Source: CAVSQX01 sp963730225
GTDB taxonomy: Bacteria; Planctomycetota; Phycisphaerae; Tepidisphaerales; Tepidisphaeraceae
Direction: 5' to 3'
Length of the DNA stretch: 64,000 nucleotides
Assembly: GCA_963730225.1 (NCBI GenBank)
Contig: CAVSQX010000004.1
Location: 1,364,001 to 1,428,000, forward strand
Below the pieces are notes generated by a model that worked only from the letters and a program-made list of their open reading frames with translations, ran no database searches and was not told the DNA's origin. The position numbers were made by a program, and so were the translations under genes. How positions within the stretch are numbered: the stretch's first letter is position 1; each line of letters starts with the position of its first letter. Shown here in pieces: positions 16,461-25,882 of the stretch.

Positions 16461-18538
16461 AACATGCCCGGGGCCTTCTGGATTACGGTGTACACTGCGT
16501 CCCAAACACGACCAGCAACTACACCTGCCGTGACTGCGTCCACCGAAGGCACGGTCAAGCTGTTCTGCCCGTAAGTCAACAACGTCGTTGCCACAAAGCT
16601 TGTTACCACCGACCCCAGGGCCTTCTTCCAATCGGCTTTCCATGAACCATTTGCCCACTGCGCCAATGCTTGAACGCCGGCAGCGTTTGCTCCCGCGATC
16701 CACGCTTGGGCGTCCTCGCCGTCAACATATTTTCTGATGACATTGTCAGCAAACCCTGCCGTGATGAAAGAGACAGCGAGGCTTCCGTTTGCTACGGCAA
16801 CCGCCTTGAACACGTCCTCCCAATGCTGTGCGGGAGTGATTTGGGCAATGCCGCCTGAATCCTTCACCAACGCAACCAGAATGCTGACAGCATCTATACA
16901 CCCCATCTTCAACAGCAGCGCACCGTTGCCTGTGGCGAGGGCTTCAGTCACCACGAGACCCGTATCCAAACCCGCTGCGGCACCCCATACTGTGCCTCTT
17001 ACGGTATGTGTCAGTTTGTTACCTTCGTATGCTCCGAAGCCGGTCAGTACCGTCGTGATACCCAGGCCAACAAGAAGACCCGTCAGGCTAAAGTCACCAT
17101 GTCCGCTGGGATCAATACGGTTAACCGGATTGGCACTGGCATAGAGGTATTTGTGGAGAGTTATTGGATCAGCGCTATCGCCATAAGCGCCGAAGTCACT
17201 TTGCGTGAACCAGAACCCATTTCTCCAACGGGCGAGTTGATAAGTCCACCCGCTGGCTGGGTCATACAATCCGTCCCCGCCAAACAGCCAATCCGTCTCC
17301 GTTGTGTCGGCTGTGATGGAGGTCGTCGTGCCGGTTGCGGTGTTGGTATGCGTCGCCGCTAGCAGGGTTCCGAAGGCATCGTAGATGTACGTTTCGACGG
17401 TTTGACCAGAGCCATTGACCAACGCCCGAGTTGAACCGTGGCCATCGGTCAGAAGGTACACGATGCCGTCGGAGGCGTATGTTGACCCGGTGGCACCCTG
17501 TTGGGCTTCGACCTTCAATCCCAACACGTAACTGCGACTGATTGACGCAGACGAAGGACTTGTACCGGTCTTCTCCTCGATCGCCTTGGTGTCACCCGTC
17601 GGGTTGTTGGGATCGTTGAGATAATAGGTCTGGGTACTGGCGGATGCGCCTTCGCTGTTGCGGTCGCCCTGAGTGTCGTAGCCGTAGTCGGTTTCTGTGC
17701 TGCCGGAAACATCCTTGACCATCCGATTCCGCAAGTCGTAGGTGTACGTGTCGGATGCAGCCCCGCTTACGGTGCGGTTTTGGGTCCATAGATTGCCGTC
17801 GGCATCGTAGGTGTAGCTGGTTTCGTAGACGGTTGCGCTGCTGGAATTGGTTTCCTTCTCATCGGTGAGTTGATCATCGCCGTTGTAGGTGTACTTGATC
17901 GTATCTGTGATGGTGGTGCCGCTTCCGTTGATGATGTCTTCTTCGGTGCGGTTGTTGGCCAGGTCGTATTTGAAGGTATCGGTGTAATCATCCGGCACGC
18001 CGGGATCGCCGGCGCCCTGGTCGACGGTAAGCTGCTCGCTGGCCAAACGGCCGTCGGCGTCGTAGGTCCAGGTGTAGGTGATCTGCGAAGCGACGGTGGT
18101 GCCGTTGGAGGCGTAACGCGTGTCCACCTCGCCGCCGCGGTTGCCGTCGCTTTGCAGCATCAGAGCCGAATTCTTGTTGGATGAGACCAAGACCTGATTG
18201 TAATCGAAAGTTTCAACCGTCGTACGCCCCTGCTTCACGGTTTCCAGCGTCAGACGGTTTTCATCGTCGTATTGGTACGTCGTGATCATGCCGTTGGGGT
18301 CGCTGACCTGGGTCAGGTTCCCCGCTGCGTCGTACTCGTAGATGGTTGTGGGCTGATACGTCTGTACGATATTGCCATCAGCCCCATACGCATTCGTCTC
18401 GGTCGCAAGCTGCGGCACCGGCGACCCAGCTAATCGAACCTGCGTCACGCTGCCCAAACGGCCATGGCTGTCGTAGCCGTAATCAATGTCGGTGCCTGCG
18501 TTTGAATCGCCAGACGTGCCGCTCCAGGTTTCCATCAA
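16457..18538 (-). CDS. Rhs fragment: core C-terminus and tip 3
   Basis: YD repeats (for example YEYDAAGNLTQVSDPNG, YTYDADGNLWTQNR) lead into the Rhs-associated core (VYLLTDGHGSTRALVNGSGQ, LYDPASGWTYQLARWRNG) and the junction LHKYLYASANPVNRIDPSGH. Tip 3 then runs 230 or so residues to the stop. It is hydrophobic and Gly/Ala-rich (LTGLLVGLGITTVLTGFGAY, AVSFITAGFA), which suggests a membrane-active toxin, but no family is recognised. The frame continues in register across the TGA at 18,560 into the preceding fragment, so only that codon separates them. Confidence 0.8.
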   Translation of the reverse strand: MMETWSGTSGDSNAGTDIDYGYDSHGRLGSVTQVRLAGSPVPQLATETNAYGADGNIVQTYQPTTIYEYDAAGNLTQVSDPNGMITTYQYDDENRLTLETVKQGRTTVETFDYNQVLVSSNKNSALMLQSDGNRGGEVDTRYASNGTTVASQITYTWTYDADGRLASEQLTVDQGAGDPGVPDDYTDTFKYDLANNRTEEDIINGSGTTITDTIKYTYNGDDQLTDEKETNSSSATVYETSYTYDADGNLWTQNRTVSGAASDTYTYDLRNRMVKDVSGSTETDYGYDTQGDRNSEGASASTQTYYLNDPNNPTGDTKAIEEKTGTSPSSASISRSYVLGLKVEAQQGATGSTYASDGIVYLLTDGHGSTRALVNGSGQTVETYIYDAFGTLLAATHTNTATGTTTSITADTTETDWLFGGDGLYDPASGWTYQLARWRNGFWFTQSDFGAYGDSADPITLHKYLYASANPVNRIDPSGHGDFSLTGLLVGLGITTVLTGFGAYEGNKLTHTVRGTVWGAAAGLDTGLVVTEALATGNGALLLKMGCIDAVSILVALVKDSGGIAQITPAQHWEDVFKAVAVANGSLAVSFITAGFADNVIRKYVDGEDAQAWIAGANAAGVQALAQWANGSWKADWKKALGSVVTSFVATTLLTYGQNSLTVPSVDAVTAGVVAGRVWDAVYTVIQKAPGMF
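17145..17158 (-). repeat. Rhs core/tip junction site, copy 3 (candidate att core)
   Basis: CTCCACAAATACCT inside the long rhs gene, encoding LHKYL. Here the preceding codons (CCA ATA ACT) belong to the real core, so this copy shows the uninterrupted core-to-tip transition. Confidence 0.7.
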
Positions 18539-18559
18539 CTCGCCGGTGGCATTGTCATA

Positions 18560-21031
18560 TCAATAGTTCACGGTTCCCTGCGGTGTTGTCACGCTGGCCT
18601 GTTGGCCCGTGATGGGGTCGTAGGTGTACGTCGTGTAGGTGCTCAGCGTTGAACCGTTGTAATCGTCGATGGTCGCCTGGCGACCGAGGCTGTCGTAACT
18701 ATAGGTCGTCTTCTCGGTGTACGGATGAGCCGTGTCGGCCTCGGCCGCCGCGATGGCGTCGGACGCCGAACCGGACAGTTCGGTGGCTGTGGGTGTAAAG
18801 TCAATGTTGTAGCGGTATTCCCGCATCAACATGCCACCTTGGTTGTCGCTTGACGTATCGTAGATATCCCAGGTCGTCTGCGAAGCGGCGGAGTTGGTGA
18901 CGCCGCTGGTTGCGCCGTACACCTTGTGCAGGACCAGGTTTCCGAATTGATCGTATTGCCAGGCCTGCATCTCGCCGTCGGGCAGCGTCTGGCTGATCTT
19001 GTTCCCCATGGCATCATAGCCAAAGCTGGTGCCACCGCTGAAAGTAAAGGCCGCGCTCATACCGCCACTCAGCCATGACTGATACGCGGCGGTGAACGCT
19101 GCTTCCTGAGTGGGATCAATCTGAAAAATCTCATTGCCGGCCGTGTCGTACACATAGTGCCAGTGCGGGGCGACCGTTTGTTCATTGGTCGATGAATTTG
19201 GATTGTTGTCCGTCACCGCGGGCTCGTACACGTCCACCAGGTTGCCCGACGCATCGTACACATCGACGGTGGCATCAATCGGATCGCTCGCCTTGCGCTG
19301 GCCGATCGTGATCGTCTCGCTTCCGCCGGCGGGAATCGTCAGGCCGGTTGGTTCCGTGTCGTCGGGCAAGCCAATGCCGGTCCAATTGATCGGCTGATCG
19401 CCCTGGCTGTAGAAGGTCTGAATGGCACTCCCATCATCATACAGGACCTTGATTGTGCGGCCGGAAGCGTCGGTATACGTGTCGGTTCCATTGCCGTCCT
19501 GGTCCACCACTCGGTTATACAGATTGCCGTTTTGGTCCACCTGATTTGGCAGAGATTGCGTCCAACTTGAGAAGTAATCGGCTGGATTGATTGGGGTCGT
19601 CGGATTGGTCGAATCAGAAGGCAAGTTATTGTACCAGGGATCTGATGCAGAATCAGAAACACTCGAAAGCAGCACACCGGTGTATTCAACACTGCCGTCG
19701 GGATAATAGATGGTGCCGGTCCGCAAGCCCGATGCCGATACCGTTTCGGCCGTTTGGCCCTGCGCGTTGTAGTACGTGAGCGTTTGTGAGAAATACGCAG
19801 GGCTTGTCGCGTTCGTGGCCCACTCGCCAGTCGTGTTGGTGCTCCATGAGCCCAGAGCCGGATCGCCCGGATTGGAACTGATCAGGCAATCGGTCAATAC
19901 CGTGGACCCCAATGACACCGATACTGATGTGACGGCAAAAGCCAACGGGTTCTGCGGATCCGTGCTGATGGTGATCTGAACGCCCGATACTCGCTGTGAT
20001 GCGATGACCTGCCCTAAGTCATTGTATACCGTGCGCGTGGCGAGGATATTGGCGGTTTGGCCAACGACAAATTTATCGGTGGTCAAAATCGCCCGACCCG
20101 AGGCGTCGTAAACGCTGATTGTTTCGGTGTTGTCAGGGTAGAACGTGGCCAGCACATGGCCGTCGACGTCATACTCGTAGCTGGTGATTCCACCGTATTG
20201 ATCCGTCGTTGAAGCAGTGGACCCATCTTCATTGTATTCAGTTTGGCTCGTCGATAATGCGGAGCCATTGTTAAATCCGGCATAGGGTGACTCTGAGACT
20301 TCAGGTATGCCATTCCCATTGTCAGTAGTGAACATTCGCAGCACGGCGCCACCGATCATTTCGTTGGTGATGCCCATGCCTATCGAGGAATAATAGGGGT
20401 TGTCCGCCAGATAGACAGCCTGCTGCGTTGCAGTTACACGACCCGTCACATTTTGATCGTATGTCGTCGTGGTGCCGTCCCAGACCTGCACCAATGTACC
20501 ATTCGTTTCAGTAATAGTCTTAAGAACATAATCCAGAACCAAATTGCCTGCAGGATCGTAGGCAAAGTACGTTTCTTGCCCAGCAGCGTTAATTGTATAC
20601 TGCAGATCGCCTGGGATGCCCCCAGACAATCCGTTATTGTCCTCGTAGTATCCGTTCTCCAAGATCACGACAGGCTTGCCACCCGGTGATGTTTGAGTTT
20701 CGCCGGCAATAAGCCCAGCCGGGAGACCATCGCCAACGGGTTCATACGTGTAATCCGTCTCAACGCCATTGGCATCAGTCGTGCTAAGTAGCAAACCTGA
20801 GACCGGATCATACTTGGCGTATGTCGTGGAGACGGGATATGTGGTTGTGTTCCCTGAAGTATCGACCACTTGTATAGTCTCGGTTGTGACCTGTGGTTTA
20901 CCGAGTACAAAATCGGAAAAGTCTGTTACACGGTAACTCGTTGAATCGTCGGAATTGGTCCCCAAATAAGACCGCTGTTCCGTCACGTTGCCAAGCGAGT
21001 AATCGGTCTCTTCGGCGAGCACAGTCGGCAT
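18560..21031 (-). CDS. Rhs fragment: YD-repeat core
   Basis: An 823-residue stretch made mostly of YD-repeat units (YDPVSGLLLSTTDANG, FAYDPAGNLVLDYV, YEYDVDGHVLATFYPDN, FGYDAMGNKISQTLPDGE). These repeats build the hollow beta cage that holds the toxin tip in Rhs proteins. It ends at TGA 18,560-18,562 between VNY and YDNATGELMETW, in frame with the next fragment. That identifies a nonsense codon rather than a frameshift. Confidence 0.8.
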   Translation of the reverse strand: MPTVLAEETDYSLGNVTEQRSYLGTNSDDSTSYRVTDFSDFVLGKPQVTTETIQVVDTSGNTTTYPVSTTYAKYDPVSGLLLSTTDANGVETDYTYEPVGDGLPAGLIAGETQTSPGGKPVVILENGYYEDNNGLSGGIPGDLQYTINAAGQETYFAYDPAGNLVLDYVLKTITETNGTLVQVWDGTTTTYDQNVTGRVTATQQAVYLADNPYYSSIGMGITNEMIGGAVLRMFTTDNGNGIPEVSESPYAGFNNGSALSTSQTEYNEDGSTASTTDQYGGITSYEYDVDGHVLATFYPDNTETISVYDASGRAILTTDKFVVGQTANILATRTVYNDLGQVIASQRVSGVQITISTDPQNPLAFAVTSVSVSLGSTVLTDCLISSNPGDPALGSWSTNTTGEWATNATSPAYFSQTLTYYNAQGQTAETVSASGLRTGTIYYPDGSVEYTGVLLSSVSDSASDPWYNNLPSDSTNPTTPINPADYFSSWTQSLPNQVDQNGNLYNRVVDQDGNGTDTYTDASGRTIKVLYDDGSAIQTFYSQGDQPINWTGIGLPDDTEPTGLTIPAGGSETITIGQRKASDPIDATVDVYDASGNLVDVYEPAVTDNNPNSSTNEQTVAPHWHYVYDTAGNEIFQIDPTQEAAFTAAYQSWLSGGMSAAFTFSGGTSFGYDAMGNKISQTLPDGEMQAWQYDQFGNLVLHKVYGATSGVTNSAASQTTWDIYDTSSDNQGGMLMREYRYNIDFTPTATELSGSASDAIAAAEADTAHPYTEKTTYSYDSLGRQATIDDYNGSTLSTYTTYTYDPITGQQASVTTPQGTVNY

Positions 21032-21522
21032 TTCAGTGTACCGCGCCCGACCAAGTCCGTTCCCGAGACGAAGAAACTTTGGTATTGCTTGACGCTTTGA
21101 AGCTCATTCGAGTACGCGTTGCCGGGTTGGACATTCCCATCCGAGACGTATTGGAAGATATTGTTTAACTGTTGCGATACATCAGAAGGGCTGTAACCGT
21201 AATCCGTCACGGTGACGAGATAGCCAAGCACGTCGCCGCTGGCGTCCTTCTCGGTTTGAATGGAGCGAGTCACATTTCCGTAGGTGTCGTAAATCAATTC
21301 AGTATCCCCGCCTGATGGATCGCTGCTGGACTGGCTTGCGCTAGAACCGCTGAAACCACCGGTGGATAATGACGCCGTGCTGCTGAGTGAATTGGTCAGC
21401 GACGTAAGATCGCCTGTTGCGTCGTACTGAGCTGAAACCTCCGTCACGGAAATTGTGCTGCCTGCCTGAGTGACCTGCTTAACGACGGAAGTTAGATACT
21501 GCGGGAGCGCAGGAGTCGTCAT
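20983..21522 (-). CDS. Rhs fragment: core, between two frameshifts
   Basis: Continues the YD-repeat core (LTNSLSSTASLSTG, ELIYDTYGNVTRSIQT). It is joined by frameshifts near 21,510 to the upstream fragment and near 21,050 to the downstream one, where the intact reading would be GLGRARYTEMPTVLAEE. Confidence 0.75.
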   Translation of the reverse strand: MTTPALPQYLTSVVKQVTQAGSTISVTEVSAQYDATGDLTSLTNSLSSTASLSTGGFSGSSASQSSSDPSGGDTELIYDTYGNVTRSIQTEKDASGDVLGYLVTVTDYGYSPSDVSQQLNNIFQYVSDGNVQPGNAYSNELQSVKQYQSFFVSGTDLVGRGTLKCRLCSPKRPITRLAT

Positions 21523-23005
21523 AATTGAATGTTGTGACTTGTTGGGACTGATCGGTTACGCCTGTCAAATCGCCTGAGGTATAGCTATAGCTGATCGCAC
21601 TGCCTAAGGGGGACCACTGGTTGCCATTGAGATACTGAATCTGCGCGCTTTGAACCAAATCTACACTGCCGGATCGATCCAATTCAATGCGGTAGTTACC
21701 CTCAGTCATGCTGCCGTCGGCCGCATAATTCACGATGGTACCATCGGTGAAAGTGATGCTATTCAGCCGCTGGTTTTGGAGATCAATCACATATTGTGTT
21801 CCATCCGATGTGATCAATGTGGCGGTATCGCCCATCGTGGTGGGACCGTAATTTGTCGGGACGCCATCGACGTCGAACGTGAGATATGGTCGATCACTAC
21901 CGGTATAAGTCAGACCCGTGCGCTGATCTTCCGGCGAATAAACATCGCCGGGGACTTCCAATCGCGCATTGCTGCCATCGACGGCCAGGAATTGCAGTTG
22001 GTAAGAGTAATCGCTATCGGCATAGCTGGGGTCGTAGGGATCGACACCGGCGAATGGCCCAGGTTGATAACTTTCAGAAATCGGGAAGAACTGGAACGCA
22101 TACTGCTGTCCCCCTGGCAGGGTGATATAAATCACGTCTCCTGGCCGGAAAGCTGATGCATCGCCACCGCTAATAGATGTGGCCGTCGATGTTACCGTCA
22201 CCGTTGAGGAATCCAGCGTCCAGCCATAGCCAAAGGCGCCTTCCACATTCGTTTGCTGTGAATTGTATGTCCTGGACAGGGCAAGCGGATGCCCGCCCGG
22301 CACGTCAAACGTGAGGTCTGTAAATGGTAACGTGAGGCTGCCGAGTTTCACGTTGGTGAACAGGCTAATCGGCCTTGTGAAAGTCGTCGTTTGACTTGCA
22401 TCGCTTGCGTTAAGAATCAAATCATAATTGCCAGAGGGGTATACCGATGGGTCGAGAGCAAAGATCGGAGCGCCGGTGTCAGTTGCTTCGTATCCAACAA
22501 TGGTGGCGCCAAACTTAGTGTTATCCGTGAGCGGTATCGCCTGACCGGAGTTGTTGCCATTGGCATCCAGTGGCTGCAACGCAAGCGACCACGACGAAAT
22601 CGTACCATCAATTTCATTGACGATTGCATTTACCCAAGTTCGCTGTTCGATACGGCCATCGGTCGGCGGTGGTCCTGCCATCCCCCAGTCGATGTTGGTG
22701 TCGACGCCTGTGAAAGCGGCCGGTGATGTGATCGCCGCGTACGGCTGAATCGTCGTGACCGCGGCTGTTTGAGCATTGAGCAACGGGTTTGATGGATCGG
22801 ATAGCCCGCTTATCAATGACGATGCCACCACTTGGTAATCGTACCCACCTGTATCGAGCTTACTGTCAGTATAAGAATAAATGCCACTCTGGCTGATCGC
22901 CGACGCCGCTACTGTTCCGATCAGAACAAACGTGTCGTCGCTGATATCTGCATAGTGGGAACTGCGATAGACGTAATACGTGTCTGGGTTCTCGATTCCG
23001 GTCAC
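21479..23005 (-). CDS. Rhs fragment: FN3 end and Rhs N-terminal domain
   Basis: Begins with the end of a fibronectin-type module. It then enters the Rhs N-terminal domain (LTFDVPGGHPLALSRTYNSQ, GAFGYGWTLDSS), which opens the Rhs shell in many family members. The stretch that follows contains GTQYVIDLQNQRLNSITFTD, typical of Rhs/YD proteins. Frameshifted at both ends (near 23,060 and 21,510). Confidence 0.75.
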   Translation of the reverse strand: MTGIENPDTYYVYRSSHYADISDDTFVLIGTVAASAISQSGIYSYTDSKLDTGGYDYQVVASSLISGLSDPSNPLLNAQTAAVTTIQPYAAITSPAAFTGVDTNIDWGMAGPPPTDGRIEQRTWVNAIVNEIDGTISSWSLALQPLDANGNNSGQAIPLTDNTKFGATIVGYEATDTGAPIFALDPSVYPSGNYDLILNASDASQTTTFTRPISLFTNVKLGSLTLPFTDLTFDVPGGHPLALSRTYNSQQTNVEGAFGYGWTLDSSTVTVTSTATSISGGDASAFRPGDVIYITLPGGQQYAFQFFPISESYQPGPFAGVDPYDPSYADSDYSYQLQFLAVDGSNARLEVPGDVYSPEDQRTGLTYTGSDRPYLTFDVDGVPTNYGPTTMGDTATLITSDGTQYVIDLQNQRLNSITFTDGTIVNYAADGSMTEGNYRIELDRSGSVDLVQSAQIQYLNGNQWSPLGSAISYSYTSGDLTGVTDQSQQVTTFNYDDSCAPAVSNFRR

Positions 23006-23049
23006 CGCGGCCGCAGGCTGCCAATCGATCGTGATTTGATTGAACGTAG

Positions 23050-24120
23050 TCAGTGCGGCATTTGGATCAATGTATGGCGTTCCAGGCTTGGAAGGCCGAT
23101 TGCTGGCGTCGGGAATGACGACAGCAGCGCAAGCGCCGATGAATGACTATCGTCTGGCTGCGGCTGGCCAGACAACGATGTGACAACGTATTCGTTTGTG
23201 GCTGATACGAAATAATAATAGGTCGATCCTGGGACAACAGCCGTGTCGGAGAACGTGGTCTGATCCTGAGTGACGCTTCCGATCTCCGCAAATGCTCCAG
23301 AACCGTTCCTCCGATAAATATCGAATTCCGTTTCGTCCAATGAATTGTCCTGCCACGTAACTGTAACTTGACCGCCATCGAGCTGCGCACTATCAAGCGT
23401 CGGCGCAGCAGGGGCGGAAGAAGGATTCGTCGTCGTATCAACGACGGCTACGTTTGATGGCGCCGAATAAACTTCATTGCCATTTCCATCGTCCACCGCT
23501 GCTACGATACGATAGAAGTAGTATCCGGCGTTGCTGCCGTCCAAGTTGTCATCGGTATAGAATTCGAACTGCTTGTCTTGACCGAACAGATAGGTCGCGT
23601 TCGTTGGTATAAAGCTAAGACCCGCCGGGTCAGTGCTGCCGGTCCCCTTGTAGCGATAAACGTCAAATCCAAGAAGCCCGGGCACGCTGCTTTCATCGAA
23701 GCTCCATGACAGCCCCACACGACCATACCCCGCATAACCCGCCTGCAGGCTCGTCGGCAGCGGTACCGTAAGTCCTTCCGCGACCGCGGGACTCGAAGTT
23801 TCGGGTGGTGAAATATCAATTATGGGGGTAGAGGAATCAGCCAACGGAAGCTCTTGTCTCACGGCTTCCAATTCGTACCAATACTGCTTCCCAACAATTA
23901 CATTCTCGTCTGTGTACGTGGCAGTCGTCCCGCTATCAGGTACTGGAACGACGGTAAGATCGGGCAGAAGAGGCGTAAACAAACCATCGGCACTATCTGA
24001 TCTCAAAATGTACCAGCCATCGATCGGATGAGTTACGCCGGTGGGTACATTCCACTGCAGGACGATGGATGATCCCACCCCCGACGCTCCTAAGCCGCTC
24101 GGCTCTGGCGTCTGCGCCAC
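23050..24120 (-). CDS. Rhs fragment: fibronectin type III modules
   Basis: Two or three FN3-like modules of about 110 residues (VLQWNVPTGVTHPIDGWYIL, GRVGLSWSFDESSVPGLLGF, VTVTWQDNSLDETEFDIYRR). Such modules act as extracellular spacers. The frame breaks near 24,105 and 23,060. Confidence 0.75.
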   Translation of the reverse strand: MAQTPEPSGLGASGVGSSIVLQWNVPTGVTHPIDGWYILRSDSADGLFTPLLPDLTVVPVPDSGTTATYTDENVIVGKQYWYELEAVRQELPLADSSTPIIDISPPETSSPAVAEGLTVPLPTSLQAGYAGYGRVGLSWSFDESSVPGLLGFDVYRYKGTGSTDPAGLSFIPTNATYLFGQDKQFEFYTDDNLDGSNAGYYFYRIVAAVDDGNGNEVYSAPSNVAVVDTTTNPSSAPAAPTLDSAQLDGGQVTVTWQDNSLDETEFDIYRRNGSGAFAEIGSVTQDQTTFSDTAVVPGSTYYYFVSATNEYVVTSLSGQPQPDDSHSSALALLSSFPTPAIGLPSLERHTLIQMPH

Positions 24121-25784
24121 GTCGTCGTGGACTCAGAAACGGATGAGGCCGATAGGTCATAGTATTGATCGGAAGCTTGTAACGTGTACGTATAGCTTGT
24201 GTTCGGCTGAAGCTGCGCGTCACTAACGCTCGGGTCGAAGTAATCCAGGAGATTCGGATTGTTTGGATCGACCGCGCCATTTGTAATGTTGTATTGGCCG
24301 CTTGGTAGAACGATCGTTGAATGATCAGCGTTATCAACACGTGTGATCACATAGCCAGCAGCCCCGGTAACGGCATCCCACTGAATCTCAATCATGCGAG
24401 ATGATAAGGGAGTTACGCTCACGCCCGTCGGCGTCGGCAAAACTGTGGTGGGTATATTGATGCTCTTTTCTTGTGCGTTAGATGCATCTTGCGCAGCATC
24501 CAAAGCTCGCACTGCATACGTATTCTGCACGCCTGTTACCGGATCATGATCCGTAAACGTCGCGGCACCGCCAGTCGAGCGAGTAAGAACCAGCCACGAC
24601 TGACTTACAGAATCATATCGTTGCACAGCGTAATCTACCGTTACCCCATCGCTGTTTGGGTTCCATGTCAGCAGGACGCTTCCATCGGATGCTTGGAATA
24701 CGGCGTTTAGATTCTGCGGAACCTCTGGTCCACTGGCGGCGGAAGACAGATGTACCGTTGCGGGCACGCTTGTTATCAGTTCATCATTGGAATTCTCGGC
24801 CGTCACCGTTACGGTATCCGAGGATCCCGAGCCGGGTGCGGTATAAACCCCCGAGGAATTGACGGTTCCGGCGTTCGCGGACCAAAACAAGGCCGCCGGG
24901 TCTGCCATCGCGTTGCCGAACTGATCCCCAGCATAGGCGGCGAAATCCTTGGTATGACCGTATTCGACCGATACAGTTTCGGGCTCGACGGCCAGTGCCG
25001 ACAAAATCGGGTCAACGACGACCTCGACAGTCTGAGATGTTGAACCCGCCGAGTTGGTCGCTTCGAGCGAGAAGCGATAATCGCCTGCTTCATCGAAAGT
25101 GATTAGCGCCTTTACAGAATACGGGCTCTGTATTCCATCCGCGGAAATCTGTGGGCTTGAGCCATCGGGCTGCAATTCCGTAGTGAACAACGCGCTATCA
25201 GCCCCTGACCCGCCGATCGTAGCGGAAAGAATAACCGTCTTTCCGTCCGCAGACACAGGCGATGCGATCAACGATTCGATAATCGGCAATTCGACGGCCA
25301 CCGCTGGTGTCAGGGCAATCGTAACGGGACTGCTCGTGACCCCGTTGCCCGTAACGTCTATTGTCGCCGATGTACCCGACGTTGGTGCGGTAAAGAGGCC
25401 CGCCGAACTGATACTCCCAGCCGTCGTGTTCCAGCTTAGGCCCGTCGGCGATTCAATTTCGTTGCCGAACTGATCAAGAGCTATCGCGGTGAATTGAAGC
25501 GCCGACCCACAGGGCATAGTCGCCGACGCGGGCGTTATTGCTAACGCCGCAATGGATTGATTAACCGTAACCCAAACGTCCTTCGATGCGGACCCAGCGC
25601 TGTTAGTAACCGTCAAGTTGAACTCGTATTGGCCCGCCATGTTAAAGGCCACATTCAGCTGCGGATGGTCCGCAGTGCTATCGGCCACTTCCTGAAAGAA
25701 CACCGCAGCGCCCTGTGGCTTTTGCTCGACTGACCAATTGATGTTGAGGGTGCCCGACCCGGAAAGTGTAACATCCCCGTTCAA
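24090..25784 (-). CDS. Rhs fragment: Ig-like and FN3 modules
   Basis: Alternating PKD/Ig-like units (FNMAGQYEFNLTVTNSAGSA, FDEAGDYRFSLEATNSAGST) and bacterial Ig-2-like units (FTAIALDQFGNEIESPTGLS, FAAYAGDQFGNAMADPAALF), then two FN3 units. These are extracellular stalk modules. Confidence 0.75.
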   Translation of the reverse strand: MNGDVTLSGSGTLNINWSVEQKPQGAAVFFQEVADSTADHPQLNVAFNMAGQYEFNLTVTNSAGSASKDVWVTVNQSIAALAITPASATMPCGSALQFTAIALDQFGNEIESPTGLSWNTTAGSISSAGLFTAPTSGTSATIDVTGNGVTSSPVTIALTPAVAVELPIIESLIASPVSADGKTVILSATIGGSGADSALFTTELQPDGSSPQISADGIQSPYSVKALITFDEAGDYRFSLEATNSAGSTSQTVEVVVDPILSALAVEPETVSVEYGHTKDFAAYAGDQFGNAMADPAALFWSANAGTVNSSGVYTAPGSGSSDTVTVTAENSNDELITSVPATVHLSSAASGPEVPQNLNAVFQASDGSVLLTWNPNSDGVTVDYAVQRYDSVSQSWLVLTRSTGGAATFTDHDPVTGVQNTYAVRALDAAQDASNAQEKSINIPTTVLPTPTGVSVTPLSSRMIEIQWDAVTGAAGYVITRVDNADHSTIVLPSGQYNITNGAVDPNNPNLLDYFDPSVSDAQLQPNTSYTYTLQASDQYYDLSASSVSESTTTWRRRQSRAA

Positions 25785-25882
25785 AGTGCAAATCGATGTA
25801 CCTATTGGACTACTTGGCGTGGATGTGAGGCTGTTGATAACCGGTACATTGGTACTGCCTTCACCTCCAGGAGAAATGAGTA

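Larger units (their letters stand above)
10063..17158 (-). mobile_element. Rhs-associated integrative unit 2
   Basis: Bounded by junction copies 3 and 2, a span of 7,082 bp from site to site. In minus-strand order it holds tip 3 (still joined to the Rhs core), a convergent small membrane protein gene, the 150-bp block, an XRE regulator, a frameshifted primase-helicase, an intact tyrosine recombinase and the 720-bp non-coding end. Precise recombination between the two sites would join the Rhs core in frame to tip 2. Boundaries are inferred from the repeat layout. Confidence 0.55.

Noticed and set aside
2076..17158. Diversity-generating retroelement as the source of tip variation
   Set aside because: No reverse transcriptase, no template/variable repeat pair and no accessory gene are present. 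The tips differ along their whole length.
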